NCBI RefSeq assembly: GCF_001513785.1
Contig: NZ_LNQS01000008.1
Location: forward strand, 372,001 to 436,000
Direction of reading: 5' to 3'
DNA from: Rheinheimera sp. EpRS3
Lineage (GTDB): Bacteria > Pseudomonadota > Gammaproteobacteria > Enterobacterales > Alteromonadaceae
Length of the DNA stretch: 64,000 nt
Shown: piece after piece, positions 39,377 to 47,771 of the stretch
Position numbering within the stretch: the stretch's first letter is position 1
Layout: each line of letters opens with the position of its first letter
Program-made: the position numbers and the translations under genes
Notes under the pieces: model-generated
The model's input: only the letters and a program-made list of their open reading frames with translations
Told to the model about the DNA's origin: nothing
Databases searched by the model: none

Positions 39377-40660
39377 TCAGCCCGTCACTTTAAGTTGCTT
39401 TTGCGCATATTCAAATTTCAGCTTGAACTCCATCATGCGCTCTTCCATTGCCTGCACCTGTAGTTGATGTGTTTCTTGCTGTTGTTGTAACTCGGTGCGA
39501 AGTGTGCGGATTAATTCGCGGCTACTGTCAGCTTCCTGCTGCTGTTTTTGTTCTGCCGCATACTGGCGGTTTTGTGCGTGCTCAAGCTGGGCTTCTATTT
39601 TTTGCTGTCTGCTCTGGCTAAGCTGATATTGCTCTGTCAGGTTAACGTAATCGGCCTGCAAACGGGTCAGTTCAGAACCTAAGCTGCCGCTTTCGTCAGT
39701 AGCGCTGGTCAGTTGCTGCTGCAAATCTGTCCGCTGTTGTTCTGACTCGTTCAGTTGTTGCTGCCATTGCTGCTGTTGTTCAGCCTGAGCCAAAAGCTGC
39801 TGTTGCAGTTGCTGAATTTTTTGCTGCTGTAATTCATGGGTTCTTTTACGGTCCTGCACTTCTTGCTGCAGTTTGGCAATGGCTTGCAGTTTGTCCTGCT
39901 GCGCGCCTTCTATCAACGCCATACGCTGATGTTCTGCCGTTAACGCTGCAGCTTGCGTGTTCAGGTTTTGCTGCAGCTCTGCCAGTTGTAACTCATACTT
40001 AGCTTGCAGTGCGTCAAGTTGTTGCTGATGTTTTTGCTGTTGTTCATTGGCTAATTTCAGCTCGGCTTTACCCTGCTGTACTACCAGCTTTAACTCATGA
40101 GCAGCCGCTTTGGCTTGCTCGGTATCGGCTTCTGCTGATGCCAATTGCTGCTGCAGCTGGCTTAGCTGAAATTCGGCCTGCTGCAGCTTTTTCTCAGCCT
40201 CACTATTGCCGTTATCGGCGTGCTGCAATTGCACAACCTGCTGTTGTAATTGCTCGTACTGTTTAATTTGTGCAGTGTAATTTTGCTGTATTGCCGACAA
40301 CTGAGTGCTGGTTTTCTCCAGTTCATCGGTAACGTCATCGTGTTGCTGGCGCAACTTGGCCAGTTCCTGATGATCGGCACTGGCTACCGGCACCGCCATA
40401 TCAAGTTGCTGTTTAGTGTGTTGCCAGTCTTTAAAGAGTTTCTGGTAGGCTTGTTCTTGTTCAAACAATCGCTGCTGCCACTGTTGCTGGCTATCGGCCA
40501 GTACATCGCTGGCAAACTGCTCTAGTTGTTGCTGCTGAATATTAAGAAGCTGGCTGGAAAAATCGACTAAACTGGCTTCCAGCTGTTGCTGGGCGGCCTG
40601 AGTTAAATCGGCAATAATTTGCTGCTCGTTTTTATTATTGTTTTTCTTCACTGCATTCAT
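39377..40660 (-). CDS. Glutamine-rich coiled-coil protein, unknown function
   Basis: A protein of about 427 residues that is almost wholly coiled coil from about residue 15 to 420, with long runs of Gln, Glu and Leu and no signal peptide or membrane segment. It has no catalytic motif. ATG 40660 (MNAVKKNNNK) is chosen on the basis of a GAGAG-type site seven bases upstream; ATG 40690 would add ten residues. It is the first gene of a leftward set with DUF2007 and DUF416 genes. Low-complexity makes family assignment unreliable; a structural or scaffold role is a guess only. Confidence 0.7.
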   Translation of the reverse strand: MNAVKKNNNKNEQQIIADLTQAAQQQLEASLVDFSSQLLNIQQQQLEQFASDVLADSQQQWQQRLFEQEQAYQKLFKDWQHTKQQLDMAVPVASADHQELAKLRQQHDDVTDELEKTSTQLSAIQQNYTAQIKQYEQLQQQVVQLQHADNGNSEAEKKLQQAEFQLSQLQQQLASAEADTEQAKAAAHELKLVVQQGKAELKLANEQQQKHQQQLDALQAKYELQLAELQQNLNTQAAALTAEHQRMALIEGAQQDKLQAIAKLQQEVQDRKRTHELQQQKIQQLQQQLLAQAEQQQQWQQQLNESEQQRTDLQQQLTSATDESGSLGSELTRLQADYVNLTEQYQLSQSRQQKIEAQLEHAQNRQYAAEQKQQQEADSSRELIRTLRTELQQQQETHQLQVQAMEERMMEFKLKFEYAQKQLKVTG

Positions 40661-40872
40661 TATCAGCTCTCGCTTTACTTCGGTAGCCATTGCCTGAATT
40701 TTGCAAGCGCCACGACGTCAACAGTTAAGCACACCATAGCCAGAATATCAGCATAAAAAGGCTATAACATACTATGCCGGACTTTAGTGTAATATGACTT
40801 ATCATTGATAGCTAACGCTATTGATAGTTTTAACATTTTCGCGGTTTAATTTTTTATAACAGGTGCCTGCAT

Positions 40873-41262
40873 ATGATGGATTTAACCACCCCCGCCCTAC
40901 TGTTTCCCGCCATCTCTTTGCTGTTTTTGGCTTATACCAACCGCTTTTTGGTGCTGGCGCAATTGATCCGGGAGCTGAACCAGCGCGAGGGCGATAATGT
41001 ACGCCAAATGGCCAGACGCCAGATTGACAACTTACGCCGCCGTATAGTGTTAATAAAAGTGATGCAGGCTTTTGGTGTGCTTAGCTTTGTACTGTGCACT
41101 GCGGCCATGTTCTGCCTGTTTATGTTGTGGCAAACGGCAGGTCAGCTGTTGTTTGTTGTCAGCCTGATTAGCTTATTAATTAGTCTGCTCTATTCTTTAT
41201 ATGAGATCCAAATATCCTGTGATGCCATAAATATAGAACTGGAATCACTGCAAAACCGCTAA
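40873..41262 (+). CDS. DUF2721 membrane protein
   Basis: A 129-residue inner-membrane protein of the DUF2721 family, with TM segments near 8-27, 60-85 and 92-112. The conserved cytoplasmic stretch after TM1 (LAQLIRELNQRE, then RQIDNLRRRIVLI) is typical. The function of the family is unknown. It precedes the HD-GYP regulator by 37 bases and may share its transcript. Confidence 0.85.
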   Translation: MMDLTTPALLFPAISLLFLAYTNRFLVLAQLIRELNQREGDNVRQMARRQIDNLRRRIVLIKVMQAFGVLSFVLCTAAMFCLFMLWQTAGQLLFVVSLISLLISLLYSLYEIQISCDAINIELESLQNR

Positions 41263-41299
41263 TGGACACCGATGATGACAACCAGCACCGGATGGCAGC

Positions 41300-42826
41300 A
41301 TGAGTAATGAAGAGTTTCTGTTTCAGGATGAAAGCGCAGGCCCGGATAAAGAGCCAGACATCAACACCAGCCCACCGTGGCGGGTGCTGGTAGTTGATGA
41401 TGATGAAAGCATTCACCAAATCACCACTTTGGTGCTGAACAACTTTGAATTTGAACAGCGACCTTTGCAATTACTGCATGCCTACAGCGCGCGCGAAGCC
41501 TTAAGTATCGTGTCGCAGCAGCCGGATATTGCTCTGGCCATCATTGACGTTGTTATGGAAACACAGCATGCCGGCCTTGAATTAGTTAAAACCATTCGTC
41601 AGCAGTTACAAAACCGCAGTATGCGGCTGATTTTACGCACCGGCCAGCCGGGAGAGGCACCCGAAGAGCACGTTATCCGCGATTACGACATTAACGATTA
41701 CAAAAACAAAACTGAAGTAACCGCAATAAAACTGAAAACCATGCTTTACGCCGGGTTACGTTCATACCGCGATCTATGCATTATTGAGCACCACAAAACC
41801 GGGCTGGAAAAAATAATTGGTTGCACTACCAGCTTTTTACAGTGCAGCAGTTTAAAAGAGTTTGCCTCGTTAATTTTGGGTCAGGTTGCTTATTTACTCG
41901 GTCTTGAGCGGGAACAAATATACTGCTGCGCCGCTATCAACAACGCCGGGCAGCCCGGGCCCAGGTTGGACATTATTGCCAGCAGTAACCCCGCCAGCGG
42001 CAACAAGCTACCAGACGACGTCGCCAGCAAAATCCGGCAGGTGCAGCAAAATAAAGAGTCTTACTATGCTGAAGATTGCTTTATCGGCTATTTCACCACG
42101 CACAAGGGCAACGAAAATTTCCTCTTTGTTAGCAAAGGCAGCAAGCTAGAGCAGAGCGATCATCATTTACTCAGTTATTTCTCGCACAGCATCGCCATAG
42201 CTTATGAAAATATCCAACTGCGCGAGCTAATGCGGGAAAGCCAGCGCGAGCTGTCGTACATTTTGGGTGAGGCGGTAGAAAAACGCTCAAAAGAAACCGG
42301 CAGCCATGTAAAGCGGGTTGCTAATTACAGTTATCTGCTGGCGGTTAAATGTGGCTTGCCAGAGTACGAAGCCGAAAAAATAAAGCTGGCCTCGCCACTG
42401 CACGATCTGGGTAAAATTGCGATACCGGATTATATTTTAAATAAACCCGCTAAACATGATGCCAGTGAATGGGCTATTATGCAGCAGCACGCCGAACTCG
42501 GTTACCAGATTTTACAACATTCCACTAACGAGATACTGCAGATGGGTGCCACTATCGCTTATCAGCATCATGAGAAGTGGAATGGTAAGGGTTACCCGCA
42601 AGGGCTGAGTGGCCACAATATTCATATTGCCGGGCGCATAACCGCACTGGCAGATGTTTTTGACGCTTTAGGCAGCGACCGGTGCTATAAAAAAGCTTGG
42701 CCATTGCCGGAAATTATCGAACTTATCCGCCATGAACGTGGTCAACACTTTGACCCGGTATTAGCGGATATCTTGTTAAACAATCTGGATGCTTTCCTCG
42801 CAATACGCGATGCGTACCCAGATTAA
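41300..42826 (+). CDS. Response regulator with DUF3369 and HD-GYP domains
   Basis: Cytoplasmic 508-residue protein: receiver domain (about 25-150) with VVDDDES and phosphoacceptor Asp in AIIDVVMET; DUF3369 middle domain, GAF-like (about 165-310); HD-GYP phosphodiesterase domain (about 320-500). HD-GYP residues are intact: HVKRVANYS, HDLGKIAIPD, HAELGYQIL, HHEKWNGKGYP and DVFDAL. It should hydrolyse c-di-GMP under control of phosphorylation. No sensor kinase is adjacent, so its partner lies elsewhere. Confidence 0.92.
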   Translation: MSNEEFLFQDESAGPDKEPDINTSPPWRVLVVDDDESIHQITTLVLNNFEFEQRPLQLLHAYSAREALSIVSQQPDIALAIIDVVMETQHAGLELVKTIRQQLQNRSMRLILRTGQPGEAPEEHVIRDYDINDYKNKTEVTAIKLKTMLYAGLRSYRDLCIIEHHKTGLEKIIGCTTSFLQCSSLKEFASLILGQVAYLLGLEREQIYCCAAINNAGQPGPRLDIIASSNPASGNKLPDDVASKIRQVQQNKESYYAEDCFIGYFTTHKGNENFLFVSKGSKLEQSDHHLLSYFSHSIAIAYENIQLRELMRESQRELSYILGEAVEKRSKETGSHVKRVANYSYLLAVKCGLPEYEAEKIKLASPLHDLGKIAIPDYILNKPAKHDASEWAIMQQHAELGYQILQHSTNEILQMGATIAYQHHEKWNGKGYPQGLSGHNIHIAGRITALADVFDALGSDRCYKKAWPLPEIIELIRHERGQHFDPVLADILLNNLDAFLAIRDAYPD

Positions 42827-42842
42827 GCATAGGAAGAAGTGT

Positions 42843-43436
42843 ATGCTACGCAAAAATATTAAACAGATGGTTATTACCTGTGCCGCACTGGCAGCGCTGG
42901 TTATCACCGGTTGTGCTACCGGGCCCAAAGTGCGTTCTGACGCAGCGGCCAACACCAACTTCGCTGACTATAAAACCTTTGCTTTTATGCCAGAGCCGGC
43001 AACCGACAAAGCGGGTTATGCCACTTTGGTAACGCAGCATTTTAAAGATGCTATCAGCGCACAAATGACGGCTTTAGGTTATCAGTACAGCGAAACCAAT
43101 GCTGACTTGCTGGTAAATTTTAACTCTAATGTGGAAACCCGCACTGATGTGCGCTCTATGCCATCAGCCACCTTTAACTACGGCTACTACAATTACCGCC
43201 GTGGTTTTTATGCCGGTTTCCCGCTCTACACCAATGATGTAGATACCATTCGCTATAAATACGGCACAGTAAATATTGATGTGATTGACGCAGAGAAAAA
43301 ACAGCTGATTTGGGAAGGTATTTCTGAGGGCACACTGAAAAAATCGGATCTGGAAAAGCCTAAGCAGGCAATTTCAGAAGTTGTAGGCCTGATTTTCCAG
43401 CAGTACCCCACCCGTCAGGTTACGCCGCAGTCTTAA
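42843..43436 (+). CDS. DUF4136 lipoprotein
   Basis: A 197-residue outer-envelope lipoprotein. A type II signal peptide ends in the lipobox ITGCAT, with Cys near residue 22. The mature part matches DUF4136 (FADYKTFAFMPEP at the front, then IDVIDAEKKQLIWEGISEG). A Tyr/Phe/Gly-rich stretch (FNYGYYNYRRGFYAGFP) lies in the middle. ATG 42843 has GGAAGAA upstream. Function is unknown. A hairpin terminator follows. Confidence 0.85.
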   Translation: MLRKNIKQMVITCAALAALVITGCATGPKVRSDAAANTNFADYKTFAFMPEPATDKAGYATLVTQHFKDAISAQMTALGYQYSETNADLLVNFNSNVETRTDVRSMPSATFNYGYYNYRRGFYAGFPLYTNDVDTIRYKYGTVNIDVIDAEKKQLIWEGISEGTLKKSDLEKPKQAISEVVGLIFQQYPTRQVTPQS

Positions 43437-43456
43437 CTGCGGCCTGATATTAGAAT

Positions 43457-43498
43457 AAGCAGCTCAAACAGCGTTAGGTATGAGCTGCTTAATTTTTT
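43457..43498 (+). terminator. Rho-independent terminator of the DUF4136 gene
   Basis: Perfect 10-bp stem AAGCAGCTCA (43457-43466) with TGAGCTGCTT (43481-43490), followed by AATTTTTT. The right arm lies within the last codons of the convergent lipoprotein gene. Confidence 0.85.
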
Positions 43499-44054
43499 GT
43501 TGTAACGCCGCACAGTCGGCGTTTTTATTTTGCTGCTGAATGGCCAAGGTCAGCTCCCCTACCGTTAAACCAAATTTATGCAGAGTACTGCGATTTATCA
43601 GATTCTGTTCGTCTACCAGATAGAGCCAGTCTTTAACCTTTACATCAAGCGTGTCGCCATCATACGGAATACGCAGTGTATATTCCCAGTACAAAGTATT
43701 CCCGGCCAGTTGCCCGGTGGCGTTGCCGATTACATCACCGGCAGTACCGCTAATACTGCCATCAGCGTTTTGTTGCAGTTGCCAGTGGCGCTGCTCTGTA
43801 CGGCCATCGCTAAATTGAAACAGCTCATACAAGTTACCGGTATTACCCTGCCAGCTGCCGCATAACTCTGCGCTAAAACGTACACTCTGTTTACCTTGCC
43901 AGTTGTGCAACACTCCCCATGCCAGGCTTTCACCCTGAAAAAACTGATCCAGCTTTAATACCGGCGTCTCATTACTATACTCAGACACCGACTGGCTACA
44001 ACCAGCCACTGCTATGGTGCTGGCAACCACTGCCGCTAACGATAATTTGTGCAT
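43464..44054 (-). CDS. DUF3833 family lipoprotein
   Basis: A 196-residue lipoprotein with a signal peptide ending VAGCSQ (Cys near residue 19) and a beta-rich DUF3833-type domain: FFQGESLAWGVLHNWQGK, RTEQRHWQLQQNADG, and the WEYTLRIPYDGDTLDVKVKDWLY segment. ATG 44054 has GGAGG five bases upstream; the GTG at 44066 is within that ribosome site region. The role is unknown; in flagellated bacteria such genes often lie near cfa-like genes, but not here. Confidence 0.82.
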   Translation of the reverse strand: MHKLSLAAVVASTIAVAGCSQSVSEYSNETPVLKLDQFFQGESLAWGVLHNWQGKQSVRFSAELCGSWQGNTGNLYELFQFSDGRTEQRHWQLQQNADGSISGTAGDVIGNATGQLAGNTLYWEYTLRIPYDGDTLDVKVKDWLYLVDEQNLINRSTLHKFGLTVGELTLAIQQQNKNADCAALQQKIKQLIPNAV

Positions 44055-44191
44055 AAATCCCTCCACTAATCTGACAAACTACGCAGCGCAGCAACTGTCA
44101 GCTCAGAAAATAAAAAAAAATTTGCTAACAGCCAACTAAATTTGCAGTCAGCCCGACTTAATAAACAAAACCAGCAGAGAATAACAATATC

Positions 44192-44752
44192 GTGTTTAAA
44201 CGCAGTGACGAGAGCTTAATTGCCAAAGCGTTAAATGGTGATCAAAGTGCCTGGCAGCAACTGGTAAACCGACATCAAAGTGCGCTGTTTTACTTTGGTT
44301 TACGCTTGCTTGGCTCGCGTGAAGACGCCAATGACCTGCTACAGGATGTATTGATGGTGCTGTGCCGTAATCTGGGTCAGTACCGTGGCGATAGCAGCTT
44401 TAAAAGCTGGTTGTTTGGCATTGCCAACTATCGCGCCATGGACATGCTGCGCCGGCGAAAATACAGCGACAACGATGATGAACTGGCTGAAATGCCAGCC
44501 GATAACCCCGGCTTGCCAGAGCAACTGGCCAGCTACCGGCAACAAAAGCAAGTGCAGCAGCAGTTGCGCAGCTTGCCGGCGGAACAACGGCTGGTGCTGG
44601 AGCTGAAGTTTTATCAGCAATTTACTTTTGACGAAATTGCCAGCCAGCTGGCGATTTCAAGCAACACCGTTAAATCACGTTTTTATGCCGCGCTGGATAA
44701 ATTGCGCCTGCAGTTGGAGGACGATCATGTCGAACAATCAGCAAATTTTTGA
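44192..44752 (+). CDS. ECF-type RNA polymerase sigma factor
   Basis: A 186-residue group 4 sigma factor. Region 2 is present (FGLRLLGSREDANDLLQDVLMVLCRNLGQYRGDSSFKSWLFGIANYRAMD split over residues 35-85) and region 4 ends in the helix-turn-helix TFDEIASQLAISSNTVKSRFY. The start is GTG at 44192 with AGAGA upstream. The 3' end overlaps the next gene, a probable anti-sigma factor, by 26 bases. No cognate promoter could be fixed by eye in the A/T-rich stretch 44080-44190. Confidence 0.93.
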   Translation: MFKRSDESLIAKALNGDQSAWQQLVNRHQSALFYFGLRLLGSREDANDLLQDVLMVLCRNLGQYRGDSSFKSWLFGIANYRAMDMLRRRKYSDNDDELAEMPADNPGLPEQLASYRQQKQVQQQLRSLPAEQRLVLELKFYQQFTFDEIASQLAISSNTVKSRFYAALDKLRLQLEDDHVEQSANF

Positions 44753-45371
44753 AGACTGGCTCGACGGTAAAATTACCGATCAGCAATGTGCCACCGCGTT
44801 ACAACATGATGCTGTTTGGTACGGCCGTATGCAAAATGCTCAGGCAATACAAATCGATGCTAAAGCGCCGCACTTTGAAGCTGTACCGGATTTTGACAGT
44901 AGCGCAGTATTTGCCAAGCAGTGGCAAAGGCCCAAACCACAGCGTAGTTGGTGGCCCCAGCTTAGCCTGGCACTGTCTTGTGCGGCCATGTTAATTAGCC
45001 TGTCGCCGGCTAAATTTCAGCTACAGGATGGCAGCCTGACACTTAGCTGGCAAAACAGCCAGAATGAAATTAACAACGCCGTCAGCCATGCACTGCTGGC
45101 GTACCAAAAAGAACAGCAGCAATGGCTGGTGCAGCAACTGGATACGCAGCAGCAAAGCACCAGCTCACAACTGGTACTACTGAAAGATTACTTACAGGAT
45201 GAACTGAAGCGCGACCAGCGCAGCGATATGCTGCAACTGGTGGAATACCTTAACCAGCAACGCCAGGCTGACTGGCAATACTGGCAGGAAAACTATCAGC
45301 CGATGCAGGCCGGTTACCGCCCTGCCAGCAGTTACTATAGCCCAACCAATACCGGAGTGGTAAAACCATGA
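44727..45371 (+). CDS. Probable membrane anti-sigma factor
   Basis: A 214-residue protein: a short cytoplasmic N-terminal part (about 1-78) of acidic helices (QQIFEDWLDGKITDQQ), one membrane segment near residues 79-95 (SLALSCAAMLISLSPA) and a periplasmic Gln-rich helical part. ATG 44727 follows GGAGG within the sigma gene, a typical sigma/anti-sigma overlap. No zinc-binding ZAS motif (HxxxCxxC) is present. Assignment rests on topology and gene order, not on a recognisable family. Confidence 0.75.
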   Translation: MSNNQQIFEDWLDGKITDQQCATALQHDAVWYGRMQNAQAIQIDAKAPHFEAVPDFDSSAVFAKQWQRPKPQRSWWPQLSLALSCAAMLISLSPAKFQLQDGSLTLSWQNSQNEINNAVSHALLAYQKEQQQWLVQQLDTQQQSTSSQLVLLKDYLQDELKRDQRSDMLQLVEYLNQQRQADWQYWQENYQPMQAGYRPASSYYSPTNTGVVKP

Positions 45372-46246
45372 ATGCATTACGCCGTACCCCGTTTTATGCC
45401 GCAACCGTTGGCGCAGTTTTAGCGTTAATGCCATTGCAGGCCGCAGAAGTTAGCCCGGCGCTGAAAAAAAATGCCGATATTCTGCAAACCATCCTGCAAA
45501 CTGCGTTTAAAGATAACGAAAACAGCCGTTTATCATCGCTGCAGTACAGTTACTTAACTGGCCAGGGCTTATTGTTTCAGGCCAGCAGTGGCGGCCGGCA
45601 TATTTTTCAGTTCAGAAATATGAGTATACCGTCGGCGCCGGTTGCACCAGTGCCACCATTACCGGGCGGTGAATTTGAGTTTGAATTTGATACCAGCGAT
45701 ATTGAAAAAATCACAGAAGCTGCAGAAGAGATGGCCGAGCAGATGCAGGATCAGCATCGGCAAACCTATCGCATAGCGGAAAAGCAGCGCACGATAGAGC
45801 GTGAGTTGCGGGATACTGAGCGCGACAAGCGTGATATAGAATTTAATAAAAATCTGACCAAGCTGGATAAAGAGCAGCAGCAGGAACTACAAATGCTGCA
45901 GCAAAAAACCAAGCTGCTGCAGGAAAAGCTGGCCGAAGTGGCCAAAGAAGCAGAGCTAAGCCGTAAACAGCTGGAGGAACAACGCGCCAAACAGCTGGCT
46001 GAACAACAACAACAAACCGCAGCTATGGTTAAGGCCGTGGGCGAAAAATTCAGCCAGGTATTGTGTGACTACGGCGCCAGCCTGCGCGATATGCCGGATA
46101 ACGAATACGTTACCTTGCAGGTAAACAACCGTGGTAGCGAAGGCCGCTATTACTGGGTGGTAAAAAAAGCCGATATTAATCAGTGTATGACCGGCAAAAT
46201 TAAAGCCAAAGATTTGCTGGCTAAAACCAATAGTTACCAGTTCTGA
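45368..46246 (+). CDS. Exported coiled-coil protein of the ECF operon, unknown function
   Basis: A 292-residue protein that starts at an ATGA overlap with the anti-sigma gene. It has a signal peptide (about 1-26, ending LQAAEV), an N-terminal region with a short proline stretch (PSAPVAPVPPLPGG), a charged coiled coil (about 110-220) and a C-terminal globular part with two cysteines (VLCDYGASLRD and DINQCMTGK), which could form a disulfide in the periplasm. I do not recognise the family. It may be the output or a regulator of the sigma/anti-sigma pair. Confidence 0.8.
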   Translation: MNALRRTPFYAATVGAVLALMPLQAAEVSPALKKNADILQTILQTAFKDNENSRLSSLQYSYLTGQGLLFQASSGGRHIFQFRNMSIPSAPVAPVPPLPGGEFEFEFDTSDIEKITEAAEEMAEQMQDQHRQTYRIAEKQRTIERELRDTERDKRDIEFNKNLTKLDKEQQQELQMLQQKTKLLQEKLAEVAKEAELSRKQLEEQRAKQLAEQQQQTAAMVKAVGEKFSQVLCDYGASLRDMPDNEYVTLQVNNRGSEGRYYWVVKKADINQCMTGKIKAKDLLAKTNSYQF

Positions 46247-46275
46247 TATTAGAAGGAAAATGACCACCTTAGTGA

Positions 46276-46372
46276 GAATCGATTTGCCCTAAGCCAACCG
46301 TTGAAGGCATGGATGCCTGAGTCGAGCCCCCAGGGATGGGTTCACGGCGCGTTGGTGTGGGCAAACCGGTTC
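46276..46372. repeat. Cruciform intergenic element
   Basis: An outer stem of 14 bases (46276-46289 with 46359-46372, one wobble and one mismatch) encloses a second arm (46293-46298 with 46351-46356) and two hairpins (GGCA/TGCC at 46306-46317 and GAGCCC/GGGTTC at 46324-46343). The core motif GAGCCCCCAGGGATGGGTTC resembles intergenic repeats I recall from Alteromonadales genomes. No protein is encoded. Confidence 0.6.
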
Positions 46373-46397
46373 GAAACTGCAACTAACTAAAGATTTT

Positions 46398-47027
46398 TCA
46401 TTTCTGCACTTTAGGCCGCAATAACTGAAACCGCGTTGCTGCATCTGCGACAAAGTAATCGCCCGGGCCGCCACCGCGTAATACCGGCTCTGCCGCTGCT
46501 GTATCGTATAGTCCATCCACCAGCAAATGCCGCGCAATATGCACGCCTACTACTTCGCCAAACACCATCCAGGTTGTTATTTTGCTGCCATCGGCTGCAC
46601 TTAGCTGCACTATCTGGCTTAGCTTACACTCAAAAGTAACCGGGCTCTGTGCTACATGTGGCACCTTGATAATACTGGACGCTTTGGCCGTTAAACCCGC
46701 CAGCGCAAATTCATCTACCTCAGGTGCAACCGCGGCACTGGTCTGGTTCATCGCCTCTGCTAACGGTTTGGTTACCAGGTTCCAGCAAAACTCACCGGTT
46801 TGCTCAATATTACGCAGCGTATCTTTGTAACTGGTGCTGGCAAAACCAATAATCGGCGGCGTGTAATTAAAGGCATTAAAAAAGCTGTAAGGTGCTAAGT
46901 TCAGCTTGCCTTCGCTGTCCTGTGATGAAATCCAGCCAATCGGCCTTGGCGCTACCAGCGCATTAAAAGGGTCGTGCGGCAAGCCATGGCCTTTAGCGGG
47001 TTCATAGAAATAGATATTATCTGACAT
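46398..47027 (-). CDS. Flavin reductase family protein (FMN-binding split barrel)
   Basis: A 209-residue cytoplasmic protein with the flavin-binding segment RPIGWISSQDSEGKLNLAPYSFFNAFNYTPP and TGEFCWNLV typical of the flavin reductase-like domain. Length matches the family. It probably binds FMN and reduces or uses flavin; the partner is unknown. It is monocistronic, divergent from the 2OG-Fe(II) oxygenase gene, and lies next to the cruciform repeat at its 3' end. Confidence 0.87.
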   Translation of the reverse strand: MSDNIYFYEPAKGHGLPHDPFNALVAPRPIGWISSQDSEGKLNLAPYSFFNAFNYTPPIIGFASTSYKDTLRNIEQTGEFCWNLVTKPLAEAMNQTSAAVAPEVDEFALAGLTAKASSIIKVPHVAQSPVTFECKLSQIVQLSAADGSKITTWMVFGEVVGVHIARHLLVDGLYDTAAAEPVLRGGGPGDYFVADAATRFQLLRPKVQK

Positions 47028-47134
47028 GGTTTTCCTCTGGCGTAAACTAACCGGATGCCAAGAGTAACAAAATCCGCTTTATGGGCGTGATTTTTTCAGC
47101 GACAATAAGCGCAGTTTATCTTCTGAGTATCGCT

Positions 47135-47752
47135 ATGTCAGGCCCGGCTTTGTCCAGTGACGCTATTATTGAAGCTTTTCATCAGCACGGCTGGGTTTGG
47201 CTGCCCAACTTTTTAAACACTGAGCTAAATGCCGCACTGGCGCATGAGGCCAAATATGAAGCACAACTTGCGCCCGCCGGTATTGGCCGCCAGGGCGGTC
47301 ATCAGTTAAATAAGCAGATCCGCCGCGATGCCACCCAGTGGTTTGATGGCAGCACAGCGGCGCAGCAGCAATATCTGGCACAGATGGCACAGCTACAGCA
47401 GCTGTTTAACCGGCACTGCTTTTTAGGCTTATTTGACTTTGAATGCCATTTTGCCCGTTACCAAAACGGCGACTATTACCAAAAGCATGTTGATGCTTTT
47501 AGCGGCCGCTCAAACCGGGTGCTTACCACGGTAAGTTACTTAAACAGCGTCAGCGCGGGCGGCGAGTTAGCCCTGTATGATGAACACGACAACCTGATTG
47601 ATAAATTTCTGCCCACTGCAGGCGGCCTGATCTTGTTTGAAAGCGAGCGCTTCCCACATGAAGTACTGCCAGCTATAGACAGCCGCTACAGCATTGCCGG
47701 TTGGTTTCGTAAAAATGCCAGTATTAACGGCGTGCTGGACCCGGCAAATTAA
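47135..47752 (+). CDS. 2OG-Fe(II) oxygenase, prolyl 4-hydroxylase-like
   Basis: A 205-residue oxygenase with the iron facial triad: His and Asp in KHVDAFSGR and the distal His in RFPHEVLP, plus the 2-oxoglutarate arginine in DSRYSIAGWFR. The N-terminal helix and ALAHEAKYEAQLAPAGIGRQ segment fit proteins related to PiuC/P4H-type enzymes. ATG 47135 is preferred over an earlier start at 47081, which would add a spurious hydrophobic tail; the ribosome site is weak. The substrate is unknown. A Cys-rich gene follows after 19 bases. Confidence 0.85.
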   Translation: MSGPALSSDAIIEAFHQHGWVWLPNFLNTELNAALAHEAKYEAQLAPAGIGRQGGHQLNKQIRRDATQWFDGSTAAQQQYLAQMAQLQQLFNRHCFLGLFDFECHFARYQNGDYYQKHVDAFSGRSNRVLTTVSYLNSVSAGGELALYDEHDNLIDKFLPTAGGLILFESERFPHEVLPAIDSRYSIAGWFRKNASINGVLDPAN

Positions 47753-47771
47753 AACGCCTATGATAAGCGCC

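Noticed and set aside
39400..40650. Dense CAG/CTG-like triplets that look like a simple repeat array
   Set aside because: They are glutamine and leucine codons of a coiled-coil gene with mixed CAG/CAA use, not an exact tandem repeat.
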